A stretch of 64,000 nucleotides of DNA from Neoarius graeffei (Eukaryota; Chordata; Actinopteri; Siluriformes; Ariidae): NCBI RefSeq assembly GCF_027579695.1, contig NC_083581.1, positions 59,474,200-59,538,199 on the forward strand, written 5' to 3'. Numbering within the stretch: position 1 is the stretch's first letter; each line of letters begins with the position of its first letter. The position numbers were made by a program, and so were the translations under genes. Below the pieces are notes generated by a model. It saw only the letters and a program-made list of their open reading frames with translations. It had not been told where the DNA came from and did no database searches. Shown here piece after piece: positions 14,301 to 24,049 of the stretch.

Positions 14301-17300
14301 GTCTCAAACATTTCCTGTAGCCTCCCTGCACTGGCAAATTATCAGCATTTAAATTAAATTTCTGCAGAAACTCATGAAGTCTTTTCTCATACAAAGATAA
14401 AGAATATAGGAAGAGGACTTTTACCTTTCCAGCGAATTAGTAATACTACTGCATGGTTTTATGGGTTGCGTCCTGACATCTTACCGGTCTAAGATATTTT
14501 ATTAGAATGAAGTAATAGTTTGATTAAAAAGACTTGATGATGGTGACATTCTTCTAGACACAGTATTGAGATAATAAAATACAAAGTGAGTTGCAAACTA
14601 TTTTGACTAGGAGAAGCGTCTGACATGATGATCAGGGTTTGTGGAATCTTTGGCTGAAATATAGTTGTGTGCATTTAATTTGTTTCATTTGTTATTGAAT
14701 TTAACAACAAAAGTCCTATATTTCTTATTTGAGAAAGTATATTACATTACATTACTGGCATTTAGCAGATGCTCTTATCCAGAGCAATGTACAATGTACC
14801 CTAAGCAGCCCAGCAGTTAGGGGTTAGGTGCCTTGCTCAAGGGCACTTCAGCCATTCCTGCTGGTCCAGGGAATCGAACCAGTGACCTTTTGGACCCAAA
14901 GCTGATTCTCTAACCACAAGGCCTCCCTGGGCAGTGTCTATACAGTTGTAGTCAGAAGTTTACATACAGTGACATGAATGCCATCTTGGATATGAATGTC
15001 AGGGCAATATTTGGGCTTTCAGTAATTTCTTTGAACTGTTCTTTTTCTGTGGCAGAATGATTGTACAGCATGCATCTTTAATAAAAAAAACCACTAGAAT
15101 TTGGTGCACAAGTTTTAATTTTCTTTAGGTTTTCTGAAATCACTACAGGGTCAAAATTATACACACATGGTCAAAATTATACATACAACACACCTAATAT
15201 TTGGGTAAAATGTCTCTTCACAAGATTCACCTTGACCAAACATTTTTATTTACCACGAACAAGCTTCTGGCAGAATTCTGGATGGATATTTCACAACTCT
15301 TCATGGTCGAATTGGTAGAGTTCAATTAAATTTGTTTTTTTTTTTTCTTGGCATGGACTTGACTTGTACAGTAAGCACGGTCCATATATTTTCAATAGGG
15401 TTGAAGTTGGGACTTTTTTAAGCTTAATGTTAGCCTGCTTTATCCTCCACAGCCAGCTCTGATGCATGTTTGGGTTCATTGTCCTGTTGTAACTCCCAAG
15501 TCATGTTCAAGTTTCTGATGGTTTATGCTGAAGAATTCTGAGGTAGTCCTCCTTCATTTTTCCATCCACTTTGTGCAATGAACCAGTTCCACTGGCAGCA
15601 AAACAGCCCCAGAGCATGATGATCCTACCACCACCACCAGCTGGTACAGTGTCCCTCTGTACATGGTGGTCATTGTGGCCAAACAACTCAGTCTTTGTCT
15701 CATCTGACCAAACAGCTATCCTCCAGAAGGCTTTTTTTTTTGTCCGTGTGGTCAGCTTCAAACTTTGGTTAAGCTTGAAGGTGTCAATTTTGGAACAAGG
15801 GGTTATTTCTTGGATAGCAGCCTCTTAGTCCATGGTGATATAAAACTCACTGAACTGTAGACAGTGATCCATCAGCTTCCAGTTCATGGCAGGGCTGTGC
15901 CATGGTGGTTCCCGGGTTGTTCCTGACCATCCAAACCAATTTCCTTTCAGCTGAGGGTGACAGTTTGGGTTTTCTTGAAGCAAAGTGACTTGGCAAAGTG
16001 ACTACACCTCACAATAACTTGGATACAATTGTTTGAACTGATCTTGGAATTTGCAGTTGTTTAGAAATGGCTCTAAGAGACATTCTGGAGTTGTGTATAT
16101 CTGCAATCCTCTTAGATCTGCACTGAGCTCCTTGGACTTTCCCATTTTACTGTGTGTTGGTCAATCCAGTGAATGCTATAAACAAACCCTTTTTATGAAG
16201 GCACAGAGAAGCTACCAGCTGTGGTCAATCATGATCACTAACAGGAAGTTAAGAGGCCTTGGCAAGATAAGAGACATTTTGGATGTTTCAGCACCTCTGA
16301 ATTAATAATCTATGTATGTAAATCTTTGACTCTGTATGTATAATTTTGACCCTGTGTTGATTTCAGAAAACCCAAAGAAAATTAAAACTTGTGCACCAAA
16401 TTCTAGTGTTTTTTTTAATTAAAGATGTATGCTTTACAATCATTCTGCCACAGAAAAAGAACAGTTCAAAGAAATTACTGAAAGCCCAAATATTACCATG
16501 ACATTCATATCCAAAATGGCATTCTTGTCACTGTATGTAAACCTCTGACCACAACTGTATCTTCTTCTTCTTCTTTTGGCTGCTCCCGATTAGGGGTCGC
16601 CACAGCGGATCTTTCGTCTCCATTGCTCCCTGTCTTCCGCATCCTTCTCTACCACACCTGCCACTTTCATGTCCTCTCTCACCACATCCATGTATCTCCT
16701 CTTTGGCCTTCCTCATTTTTGTTTGCCTGGCAGCTCTATCCTCAACAGTCTCCTTCCCACATGCTCTGCATCTCTTCTCAGGATGTGCCCATACCATCTC
16801 AGTCTCATCTCTCTTAGCTTAATTCCCAAGCTCTCCACATGTGCTGTCCCTCTGATGTGCTCGTTCTGACCACAACTGTATATTATAGTGAATTTATGTT
16901 ATGTTAATAATAATCAAACATTCTCTGAGATAATAAAAAATAACTAATGGTCATCTTACTGCAGAAAATATGGATTTTTTTTTTTCTGTAACAGATTCAA
17001 GCTACCAGTTGGCATCTTGACAAATAATCATGTGATAGGTCTTTCTGGCCTTTTAGGAGCACAAGTACTCCACCCATTACTATACTTTAACAACTGTTCA
17101 TTCTCTTTCACCAGAGCTGCCCAGGCATAACATGGAGATGTGGCCAGCCCCGGTGCTCTACACCATCATCAAACAGGTTCCTGTGCGGCGTTGGAAGGAG
17201 TTCTTACGGTTGCTTTCCGTATCTGATGATCAAATGGAGAGAGTGGAGCTGGAGGCAAGAGGCTCCTATCTGGAGCTGCAATATCAGATGCTCCGGCTCT

Positions 17301-17422
17301 GGAGTCAGATGAGTGATGCTTGCCTGGAAGACATCTACTCTACACTACATTATATGGACCTGTCAGGGTGTGCAGAGGATCTGCAAGAGAAATTGCAGCA
17401 GTTGCAGGAGACCTGGGTCTAG
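2397..17422 (+). CDS. tnfrsf25: TNF receptor superfamily death receptor, DR3/TNFRSF25-like, ten coding exons
   Basis: Exons join in phase as 2397-2420, 3310-3418, 5787-5912, 6005-6139, 9267-9354, 9929-9972, 10129-10326, 10466-10503, 10609-10717 and 17115-17422, giving 392 residues. Residues 1 to about 21 are a signal peptide ([12 protein letters not shown]). Residues 22-175 are cysteine-rich TNFR modules ([34 protein letters not shown]). A membrane span lies near 180-205 ([20 protein letters not shown]). The cytoplasmic tail ends in a death domain near 300-385 with [23 protein letters not shown] and [14 protein letters not shown]. Receptors of this class bind a TNF-family ligand at the cell surface and recruit death-domain adaptors to drive NF-kB or apoptosis signalling. 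The RRWKEF...QY.ML...W and GC.EDL pattern is closer to DR3 than to TNFR1, which is the main alternative. The start ATG is chosen because it is in phase with the signal peptide. The exon 8 donor GTTTGT is weak. AATAAA at 18532 is a possible poly(A) signal. Confidence 0.82.
3527..3870 (+). mobile_element. tRNA-derived SINE, copy 1
   Basis: A tRNA-like head (GTGGTGTAGTGGTTAGC A box, GGGTTCGAGCC B box), a conserved body and the tail GATAATGAGATGAG. It is flanked by a perfect 12-bp target duplication, ACCTTTTGTGCC (3515-3526 and 3871-3882). It lies in tnfrsf25 intron 2, in the gene's orientation. Confidence 0.92.
4041..4591 (+). mobile_element. Tc1-like deletion derivative (ACACTATATGGCCA ends)
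   Basis: Ends ACACTATACAGCCAATAAAA and CTTTTGGCCATATAGTGT are inverted repeats with TA flanks. Inside are transposase remnants: [24 protein letters not shown] (second and third catalytic regions) and [14 protein letters not shown]. The N-terminal two thirds are deleted, so it cannot be autonomous. Confidence 0.8.
4800..5660. repeat. Old dispersed repeat, interrupted by a SINE
   Basis: The stretch near 4860-4940 (CTTCTCTTTTGGTCTCTCTT) resembles 48300-48360. The stretch near 5600-5640 (CCTTCTGACCAATCAGAATT) resembles 54150-54185. Both copies appear to be the same old repeat, each later split by an insertion. The class is unknown. Confidence 0.4.
5041..5365 (-). mobile_element. tRNA-derived SINE, copy 2
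   Basis: Same family as 3527-3870 on the opposite strand. The body ends at the tRNA head near 5365. Flanks ATTAAATGTC (5031-5040) and AGTTAAATGTC (from 5367) are the target duplication. It lacks the second GTGTGAATGTGA unit seen in younger copies. Confidence 0.88.
6395..6960. repeat. Degenerate tandem array of GCTAACATGCTAACAGCTAG-type units
   Basis: Dozens of variants of GCTAACATGC, GCTAACAGCT and GCTAGCATGC follow each other for about 560 bp in tnfrsf25 intron 4. Many units contain the palindromes GCTAGC or GCATGC. There is no ORF across it and the units are diverged, so the array is old. Confidence 0.85.
7050..7640. repeat. Three diverged ~190-bp tandem units
   Basis: The phrases TTGGCCTGAGG, CATTCATTT..AATGGGGCCAAAAATCAATG and GAGTGCGGGTCAG recur at about 190-200 base spacing (near 7180, 7365 and 7570). 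It may be the left arm of the composite element ending at the hairpin at 8851. The short ORFs here are not convincing genes. Confidence 0.55.
7807..8758. mobile_element. Foldback element with ~465-bp inverted arms
   Basis: The left arm, starting TATGGAATCAATTTTGTGCC, is repeated inverted at the right end. The two arms meet around 8285 with a spacer of a few tens of bases. Flanks GAGTAGTAG (7798-7806) and GAGTAGTGG (8759-8767) match at 8 of 9 positions, so a 9-bp target duplication is likely. Long arms plus a 9-bp duplication fit a Mutator-like or foldback class. There is no transposase. The mirror ORFs in the two arms are artefacts of the palindrome. Confidence 0.82.
8821..8851. repeat. Perfect 11-bp stem hairpin
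   Basis: AGTGTGCTTGC and GCAAGCACACT pair perfectly around a 9-base loop. It follows an A-rich stretch (GAAGAACAATAG). It could be the end of the element that hosts the foldback insertion. Confidence 0.7.
10129..10326 (+). CDS. tnfrsf25: tnfrsf25 exon 7: transmembrane segment and membrane-proximal tail
   Basis: Acceptor TTTTAG precedes the exon and donor GTAAAT follows. About 25 hydrophobic residues ([20 protein letters not shown] onward) are followed by a basic stop-transfer cluster, EAYRRKQ. This fixes the protein as a type I membrane receptor. It is phase 1 at both ends. Confidence 0.85.
10830..11185. repeat. SINE-like dispersed repeat
   Basis: The phrases CCCAGTGATGCCACAGCCAT, TGGCTGGGAGCCCAAGA and GGGAATTGGCCATATCTAAA are familiar to me from a repeat scattered through teleost genomes. 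That is memory, not a database check. No terminal repeats or clear target duplication were found. Confidence 0.4.
11614..13580 (+). mobile_element. Tc1-like transposon, full length but degenerate, carrying a SINE
   Basis: Inverted ends CAACCCCAATTCCAAAAAAG and CTTTTTTGGCATTGGGGTTG sit next to TA dinucleotides (11612 and 13581). The plus strand holds a broken transposase gene: a helix-turn-helix remnant near 11980-12175 and a catalytic part near 12680-12806 ([25 protein letters not shown]). Many stops and frameshifts remain. SINE copy 3 is inserted near the right end. Confidence 0.88.
13147..13497 (-). mobile_element. tRNA-derived SINE, copy 3, nested in Tc1
   Basis: Perfect 12-bp target duplication TAGGGTTTCCAT (13135-13146 and 13498-13509) lies within the right part of the Tc1 element. 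The SINE is therefore younger than that Tc1. Confidence 0.92.
13866..13969. repeat. 52-bp perfect tandem duplication
   Basis: A 52-base unit beginning TAGATGATGTGTTGGATTG occurs twice head to tail with no visible mismatch. It must be recent compared with the surrounding intron. Confidence 0.95.
14743..14935. repeat. Dispersed fish repeat (GGCATTTAGCAGATGCTCTTAT type)
   Basis: The core GGCATTTAGCAGATGCTCTT, then CCTTGCTCAAGGGCACTTCA and GGAATCGAACCAGTGACCTT, is a common teleost interspersed sequence. The GAATCGAACC stretch is tRNA-like, which suggests a SINE relative. No target duplication was found. Confidence 0.55.
14943..16557 (-). mobile_element. Tc1-like transposon with CAGTTGTAGTCAGAAGTTTA ends
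   Basis: Both ends are present with TA flanks (14941 and 16558). The end sequence is close to that of the salmonid-type Tc1 elements related to Sleeping Beauty. The transposase is on the minus strand and broken: [20 protein letters not shown] and [19 protein letters not shown] remain near 15761-15507. Confidence 0.85.
16561..16866 (-). mobile_element. 5'-truncated LINE 3' end with a GAA-repeat tail
   Basis: The minus strand reads out a C-terminal reverse-transcriptase tail ([12 protein letters not shown] near 16620-16560) and ends in a (GAA)n tail. A perfect 15-bp duplication TGACCACAACTGTAT (16546-16560 and 16867-16881) brackets it. The insertion lies across the right TA flank of the preceding Tc1, so it is younger. 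The tail type suggests Rex3/RTE, but this is uncertain. Confidence 0.75.
17115..17422 (+). CDS. tnfrsf25: tnfrsf25 exon 10: death domain
   Basis: Acceptor CACCAG is followed by an open frame of about 102 codons to TAG. The whole death domain sits in this one exon, including the WKEF helix-1 motif, QYQMLRLW and the C-terminal [16 protein letters not shown]. It lies 6.4 kb beyond exon 9 because intron 9 is filled with Tc1, SINE and LINE copies. The reading frame is intact. Confidence 0.88.
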
Positions 17423-17437
17423 ATAAGTCTGTGAATA

Positions 17438-17810
17438 CAGGGTATCCCAAAAGTCTCCAAATATAGGGGATGGTTGGATCAACATTTTCCGGGTTCTTGG
17501 ATTGGTTGCCATGTCCCCATGGAGTGGCCTCCTGAGATCCCCAGATCTCAGCCCACTTGATTTTTACCTCTGGAGCCAGGTGAAAGCCATGATCTACCAT
17601 GAAAAGATACAGCACAAAGATCATTGAAAGGAATGAATTCAACGTGCAGTTACATGTACCATATAACACCAGATGTGTTAGCACGAGTTCATGAGTGGGA
17701 GAGACGATGTCGTGTGTGTTTACAAAGAAATGGCAATCCTGTAGATTCAAGTTACACTTTGTTAAAAAGTGCTAATCTCCCACATGTATGGAGACTTTTG
17801 GGACACCCTG
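17438..17810. mobile_element. mariner-like MITE 15 bases after the tnfrsf25 stop
   Basis: Ends CAGGGTATCCCAAAAGTCTC and GAGACTTTTGGGACACCCTG are inverted repeats with TA flanks. A transposase remnant (RSPDLSPLDFYLWSQVKAM) is readable near 17530-17590. It must lie in the 3' UTR of the receptor gene unless the transcript ends almost at the stop codon. Confidence 0.8.
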
Positions 17811-18552
17811 TATTTTTACCTCTCAGCAGGCCCAATACTTTAGTGTTCTCAAATACTCTGAATCGAATGTCTGACACAGTTGGGACATTTTATTTGTATA
17901 CATTGCACTTGTACAACCTACAAGAACCATTGTTCAAACAGGTTTTTACAATGTATTACAGAAAGTAAATGAATATGAAGCTGCGTCATGCTGCTTATAC
18001 TTTTGAAATAATGTATTCTTGGTTTCTGTTATCTGAAATGTATTGCAAAGTGCACAGAAAGTATATATAGAGACATCAGATAAGCTGTAACAGTAAGTAA
18101 TTATTTAACTACATTATACTTGCCACAGATAATTGAGGCAGCACGCTATAAGGACAAATTTAAGCTAGTCTTTGCGAAGCCATAAAGGTTCACCTCAGTA
18201 CAGGAGTTAAATTACAATGGTTTAAGATGTATAATGTTGCCATACACCAGCTGATGTCCCCCCACTTTTCGACACTGTTTTTATTTAAAAAAAAACAACC
18301 CACCAACAACAACACTTCAATCAGAACTGTAGGTTTTAAAAACCATTAAATGTTTAAGTATTACACATCCGCTGCCACAAATGGTGGGCTGAGGGTGAAG
18401 TACGGTATGTGACATTTTTGAAAGTCACTCTGGCACATTATGTGCATTTATTATGATATCAATTTGGGGTCATGTTACCGGTGGTATTTTTGTGTAACCT
18501 TATACTTGTATGTGTTCTTTAATTTGTGTAGAATAAATGTAATGTAGCTTAA

Positions 18553-18587
<35 letters not shown>

Positions 18588-18600
18588 TGTAATATGTATG
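17811..18600. other. tnfrsf25: Probable distal 3' UTR and flank of tnfrsf25
   Basis: No coding signal was seen. AATAAA at 18532-18537 is the first good poly(A) signal after the stop. It is followed by a (TG)n run at 18554-18582. Confidence 0.4.
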
Positions 18601-19132
18601 TACACTACCGTTCAAAAGTTTGGGGTCACTTTGAAATGTCCTTATTTTTGAAAGAAAAGCACTGTTCTTTTCAATGAAGATCACTTTAAACTAATCAGAA
18701 ATCCACTCTATACATTGCTAATGTGGTAAATGACTATTCTAGCTGCAAATGTGTGGTTTTTGGTGCAATATCTCCATAGGTGTATAGAGGCCCATTTCCA
18801 GCAACTCTCACTCCAGTGTTCTAATGGTACAATGTGTTTGCTCATTGCCTCAGAAGGCTAATGGATGATTAGAAAACCCTTGTACAATCATGTTAGCACA
18901 GCTGAAAACAGTTGAGCTCTTTAGAGAAGCTATAAAACTGACCTTCCTTTGAGCAGATTGAGTTTCTGGAGCATCACATTTGTGGGGTCGATTAAATGCT
19001 CAAAATGGCCAGAAAAATGTCTTGACTATATTTTCTATTCATTTTACAACTTATGGTGGTAAATAAAAGTGTGACTTTTCATGGAAAACACAAAATTGTC
19101 TGGGTGACCCCAAACTTTTGAACGGTAGTGTA
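18601..19132. mobile_element. Tc1/mariner MITE (CACTACCGTTCAAAAGTTTG ends)
   Basis: Left end CACTACCGTTCAAAAGTTTG is matched inverted by CAAACTTTTGAACGGTAGTG at the right, with TA at both sides. It is about 530 bp with no coding capacity. Confidence 0.88.
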
Positions 19133-19833
19133 TGTATGGTATACAGTTAGTTCCAGCAACATGAGTTACTTTATTATGTTGTCTTAAATGTTTCCTGTCT
19201 GAAAAGTGAAATCAGTCATGGCTTTGTGGGATGCTACAGAACTCAGTAGAACTCCCCAGCTGCAAAAGTCCACTCATGATGGACTATAATGGATACTGGG
19301 CAATGTGGTTACTGACAGCATGAACGGAATTCCCCAATGTTTTTCTTTAGATTAGTATCATGTACACTAACGTGCACTTCGTAGGCATCTTCCCTTCACA
19401 GCCTACATTTCTCATTAGCGCCGCTAAAGCGCATGCGCGAAGCGGAACACTTTTCCATTCGCTTTTTGATCTGACGTCCGTCCAGGAGTCACGCTGTCAG
19501 TCTCAGTGACGCACACGACATTTCCAGTCCCGTTTTCTTTTTTTTCCGTTTTCACTGCTTTTTGCCACCATCTTTTTTTTTTTCATCAGATAGCTCATTT
19601 GAATATATTTGAAATGAAACGTTTTATTGAGGATTTTCCTTCAGTTTTTGAATAAAAAAAAACTATTTTAAGTTCGTGAACTGTAGTTTAATGGCAAACT
19701 AATATACCCATTCGAAAAACTGTCTAATCAAAGTCTAATTCCCTGAATGAAAGCGAAAAACAGCTGTTTGAAGGTTGCCAGGTCTACGTGTAAAAAGCAT
19801 GTCCTTTTAAAGACTAGATATTTTCTAAGCAAC

Positions 19834-19868
<35 letters not shown>

Positions 19869-20428
19869 GAGTCTTACAAACCCAGTTTCTAGAGATAATT
19901 TAAAATAAAACTTCTTCCCCCTTGTGTCCCGCCCTATGAGCTAATGGTTGGCATTAAGTAGGCCTACAGTATATTAAGGCTATGACGTCAGGGATAAGTG
20001 ACTAGATCAACTCACTGACACGAATCACAAAGGGATCAAGATTGAACCACAGACAAATGGGGTAGATTGATAGATTATAATATGCATTTTTTTTTCATCT
20101 TCCCCTGCTTCCAAAATAGGGGTAAACTGCATCCCTGGCAACACCATATTGAGGTTGCTTTTCGTTTCTATAGCGACTAGGAGACGCACAAGCGTGTGGA
20201 TATTTCTAAGTAACTAAATTCCGATGTAAAAGTGACTGGTCTTAAAATAACGTGAAACTTAGTAAGCGTGATTACAAACTAGCATTTCAGTAAGTCTAAA
20301 CTAAACAGCTTCCAGCAGTTTTAGGAACGTCTTAGTCTAGAGCTTTTTGTTATAGTCCCCAGGACAGACTTTGGGCAGCTGACTAAAGTTGTCCCACTTC
20401 CTAAGTGAATGGAAGATCCTACAGACAG
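19133..20428 (+). promoter_or_regulatory. ttc34: Possible ttc34 promoter and non-coding first exon
   Basis: This stretch has more CpG than its surroundings. It contains GCGCATGCGC (19429-19438, NRF1 consensus), TGACGTCA (19983, CRE) and GTTTCTATAGCGAC (20164-20177, which fits the RFX X-box consensus). CTACAGACAG|GTGAGC at 20428/20429 is a good splice donor. The first ttc34 coding exon is preceded by an acceptor (TTTTTTGACAG, ending 31682) and a 35-base leader, so an upstream non-coding exon is expected. The link is inference, and a repeat origin is possible. An A28 run lies at 19837-19864. Confidence 0.3.
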
Positions 20429-20945
20429 GTGAGCATCAGACCAGCTAGATATTCAGAGGTCGACAGAAATCTCACACGTTTTGTCTCTGTTGTATTTGCT
20501 GTGGCCCCCAAAGTTTTAAACTTTGTTTTGGGTTCCTATCAGGTTTCAACCATGGGAACCGGATATTGTGTTTCAGAGTAGGTTAAAGAGGTGTTTTAAA
20601 AGCCCGACTGACAAACACAATGCTTTTTCTTTTGGCTATATGTATGGCTGAATTCTAAATTGCCTTCTGTATGTACACTACAGAAAGGCTCTGACAGTGA
20701 CTTGAGGGAATTTATACTTTACTTTATTGCTGGAACTATGTGAAGGAACTAACCCCAACCTTAACTTAACCATAACCCTAAACCTAACCCACGCATGAAT
20801 ACAAAGAAAAGTGGCTGATTCATGGTTCATATACCACATGGCACATTTACGGTCAATTGTAAAGTAGCTGTGACATGGACACTCTGTGTAACTAATGTGG
20901 AATAGGACAGGGGTTCTAAACTTTTTCTACTTTAAGGCCCACTTA

Positions 20946-22908
20946 CAGTGTTGCTTGAAAATTTATAAACCCTTTAGAATTTTCTATATTTCTGCATAAA
21001 TATGATCTAAAACATCAGATTTTCACACAAGTCCTAAAAGTAGATAAAGAGAACCCAGTTAAACAAATGAGACAAAAAAAATATTATACTTGGTCATTTA
21101 TTTACTGAGGAAAATGATCCAATATTACATATCTGTGAGTGGCAAATGTATGTGAACCTTTGCTTTCAGTATCTGGTGTGACCCCCTTGTGCAGCAATAA
21201 CTGCAACTAAACATTTGTGGTAACTGTTGATCAGTCCTGCAAATGGGCTTGGAGGAATTTTAGCCCATTCCTCCGTACAGAACAGCTTCAACTCTGGGAT
21301 GTTGGTGGGTTTCCTCACATGAACTGCTCGCTTCAGGTCCTTCCACAACATTTTGACTGGATTAAGGTCAGGACTTTGACTTGGCCATTCCAAAACATTA
21401 ACTTTATTTTTCTTTAACCATTCTTTGGTGGAACGACTTGTGTGCTTAGGGTCGTTGTCTTGCTGCATGATCCACCTTCTCTTGAGATTCAGTTGATGGA
21501 CAGATGTCCTGACATTTTCCTTTAGAATTCGCTGGTATAATTCAGAATTCGTTGTTCCATCAATGATGGCAAGGCATCCTGGCCCAGATGCAGCAAAACA
21601 GGCCCAAATCATGATACCACCACCATGTTTCACAGATGGGATAAGGTTCTTATGCTGGAATGCAGTGTTTTCCTTTCTCCAAACATAACGCTTCTCATTT
21701 CAACCAAAAAGTTCTATTTTGGTCTCATCTCATCTCCTCTAGCCGCTTTATCCTTCTACAGGGTCGCAGGCAAGCTGGAGCCTATCTCAGCTGACTACGG
21801 GCGAAAGGCGGGGTACACCCTGGACAAGTCGCCAGGTCATCACAGGGCTGACACATAGACACAGACAACCATTCACACCTACGGTCAATTTAGAGTCACC
21901 AGTTAACCTAACCTGCATGTCTTTGGACTGTGGGGGAAACCGGAGCACCCGGAGGAAACCCACGCGGACAACATGCAAACTCCACACAGAAAGGCCCTCG
22001 CTGGCCCCGGGGCTCGAACCCAGGACCTTCTTGCTGTGAGGCGACAGCGCTAACCACTACACCACCGTGCCGCCCTATTTTGGTCTCATCTGTCCACAAA
22101 ACATTTTTCCAATAGCCTTCTGTCTTGTCGACGTGATCTTTCGCAAACTGCAGATGAGCAGCAATGTTCTTTTTGGAGAACAATGGCTTTTTCCTTGTAA
22201 CCCTGCCATGCACACCATTGTTGTTCAGTATTCTCCTGATGGTGGACTCATGAACATTAACATTAGCCAGTGTGAGAGAGGCCTTCAGTTGCTTAGAAGT
22301 TATGCTGGGGTCCTTTGTGACCTCGACGACTATTACACGCCTTGCTCTTGGAGTGATCTATGCTGGTCGACCACTCCTGGGGAGGGTAACAATGGTCTTG
22401 AATTTCCTCCATTTGTACACAATCTGTCTGACTGTGGATTGGTGGAGTCCAAACGCTTTAGAGATGGTTTTGTAACCTTTTCCAGCCTGATGAACATCAA
22501 CAACGCTTTTTCTGAGGTCCTCAGAAATCTCCTTTGTTTGTGCCATGATACACTTCCACAAACGTGTTATGAAGATCAAACTTTGATAGATCCCTGTTCT
22601 TTAAATAACAGGGTGCCCACTCACACCTGATTGTCATCCCATTGATTGCAAACACCTGACTCTAATTTCACCTTCAAATTAACTGCTAATCCTAGAGGTT
22701 TGCATACTTTTGCCACTCACAGATATGTAATATTGGTTCATTTTCCTCAATAAATAAATGACCAAGTATAATATTTTTGTCTCATTTGTTTAACTGGGTT
22801 CTCTTTATCTACTTTTAGGACTTGTGTGAAAATCTGATGTTGTTTTAGGTCACATTTATGCAGAAATACAGAAAAATCTAAAGGGTTCACAAACTTTCAA
22901 GCACCACT
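20946..22908 (-). mobile_element. Tc1-like transposon (CAGTGTTGCTTGAAA ends), split by a SINE
   Basis: The ends are inverted repeats (left CAGTGTTGCTTGAAAATTTA; right CTTTCAAGCACCACTA). The minus strand encodes an N-terminal part starting MAQTKEISEDLRKSVVDVH near 22544 and a C-terminal part at 21633-21166 ([36 protein letters not shown]). The third catalytic residue, normally E in NPIE, reads K here, so the enzyme would be dead even without the SINE inserted at 21732-22074. A 5' part of the same family lies at 62003-62291. Confidence 0.88.
21732..22074 (-). mobile_element. tRNA-derived SINE, copy 4, nested in Tc1
   Basis: Target duplication CTATTTTGGTCTCATCT flanks it (21715-21731 and 22075-22091). 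The insertion interrupts the transposase reading frame of the surrounding Tc1. Confidence 0.92.
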
Positions 22909-22911
22909 ATA

Positions 22912-23346
22912 TTCATACTTGTAACGAGTCGGGGCCCATAAAAAGATCCCAATTATTTTGGCTCATCTATTCTATTAGAATCTAATAATCTATTGTAAAG
23001 TGTATTAATGGGATGCAACATCACTTCCTGTTACAGATGGGAGCCCAGAAATTAAATACAATAAAAACAATTTTTTTTTAATTGTAGGTATTGTATTTAA
23101 AACTGTACAGATGTGCCAGAAGCCACCATAAAACCATGCATGCAGGGCATTCTCAGTCAAAAGGGATTAATAATCCAAAAGTGGAGTCTGGTGGATTAAC
23201 ACAAGAACTTACCATGATTGTGTACAGCAAACAAGGAAGTTATTAAAACCAGGAAGTACACGCAAAAGAAGTAGATATAGAAAGCACTCAATGGGTTTGA
23301 TCCTTACATGCTAACAAAAAAAGGATTTTTCCTATGAAAGAAAAAT
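22912..23346. other. Unrecognised intergenic stretch
   Basis: AT-rich with no ORF over 60 codons and no repeat ends that I can see. Confidence 0.4.
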
Positions 23347-23714
23347 CTCATCTCATTATCTCTAGCCGCTTTATCATGTTCTACAGGGTCGCAGGCAAGC
23401 TGGAGCCTATCCCAGCTGACTACAGGCGAAAGGGAGGGTACACCCTGGACAAGTCACCAGGTCATCACAGGGCTGACACATAGACACGGACAACCATTCA
23501 CACTCACACCTACGGTCAATTTAGAGTCACCAGTTAACCTAACCTGCATGTCTTTGGACTGTGGGGGAAACCGGAGCACCCGGAGGAAACCCACACGGAC
23601 ACAGGGAGAACTTGCAAACTCCACACAGAAAGGCCCTCGTCGGCCACGGGGCTCGAACCCGGACCTTCTTGCTGTGAGGCGACAGTGCTAACCACTACAC
23701 CACCATGCCGCCCC
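23347..23714 (-). mobile_element. tRNA-derived SINE, copy 5
   Basis: Full-length copy on the minus strand, from the CTCATCTCATTATCTCTAGC tail to the tRNA head CCACCATGCCGCC. I could not define its target duplication. Confidence 0.88.
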
Positions 23715-24049
23715 TATTGTAGTCGTAATACAAAGACAATAGTTATGCATACTATTAACTTAATGTGAAGATAATTAACAGAGAATCAACAGATTTAATT
23801 TTTTTTAAAGATTGTGTATATTTTTAGTCTTTTGTATTTGTAAGTATTAGCATCTATAAATGTATCACCCCACCAGCTCTGCTGATCAATTTATCATGTT
23901 TAAATAATATGTTAAATCAGTGGTTGAGAGAAACTGGAATAGGAAACCATTTCATAGTTCCAGTTATTTCAGTGATCTTTCTCTGTGACTAACACTTTTA
24001 TAATGGAAAGAAAAGCACCTTCAATCATTGTATATTCCATTCAGTTTCT

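Noticed and set aside
22067..22630. 187-residue plus-strand ORF
   Set aside because: Antisense of the Tc1 transposase N-terminal region.
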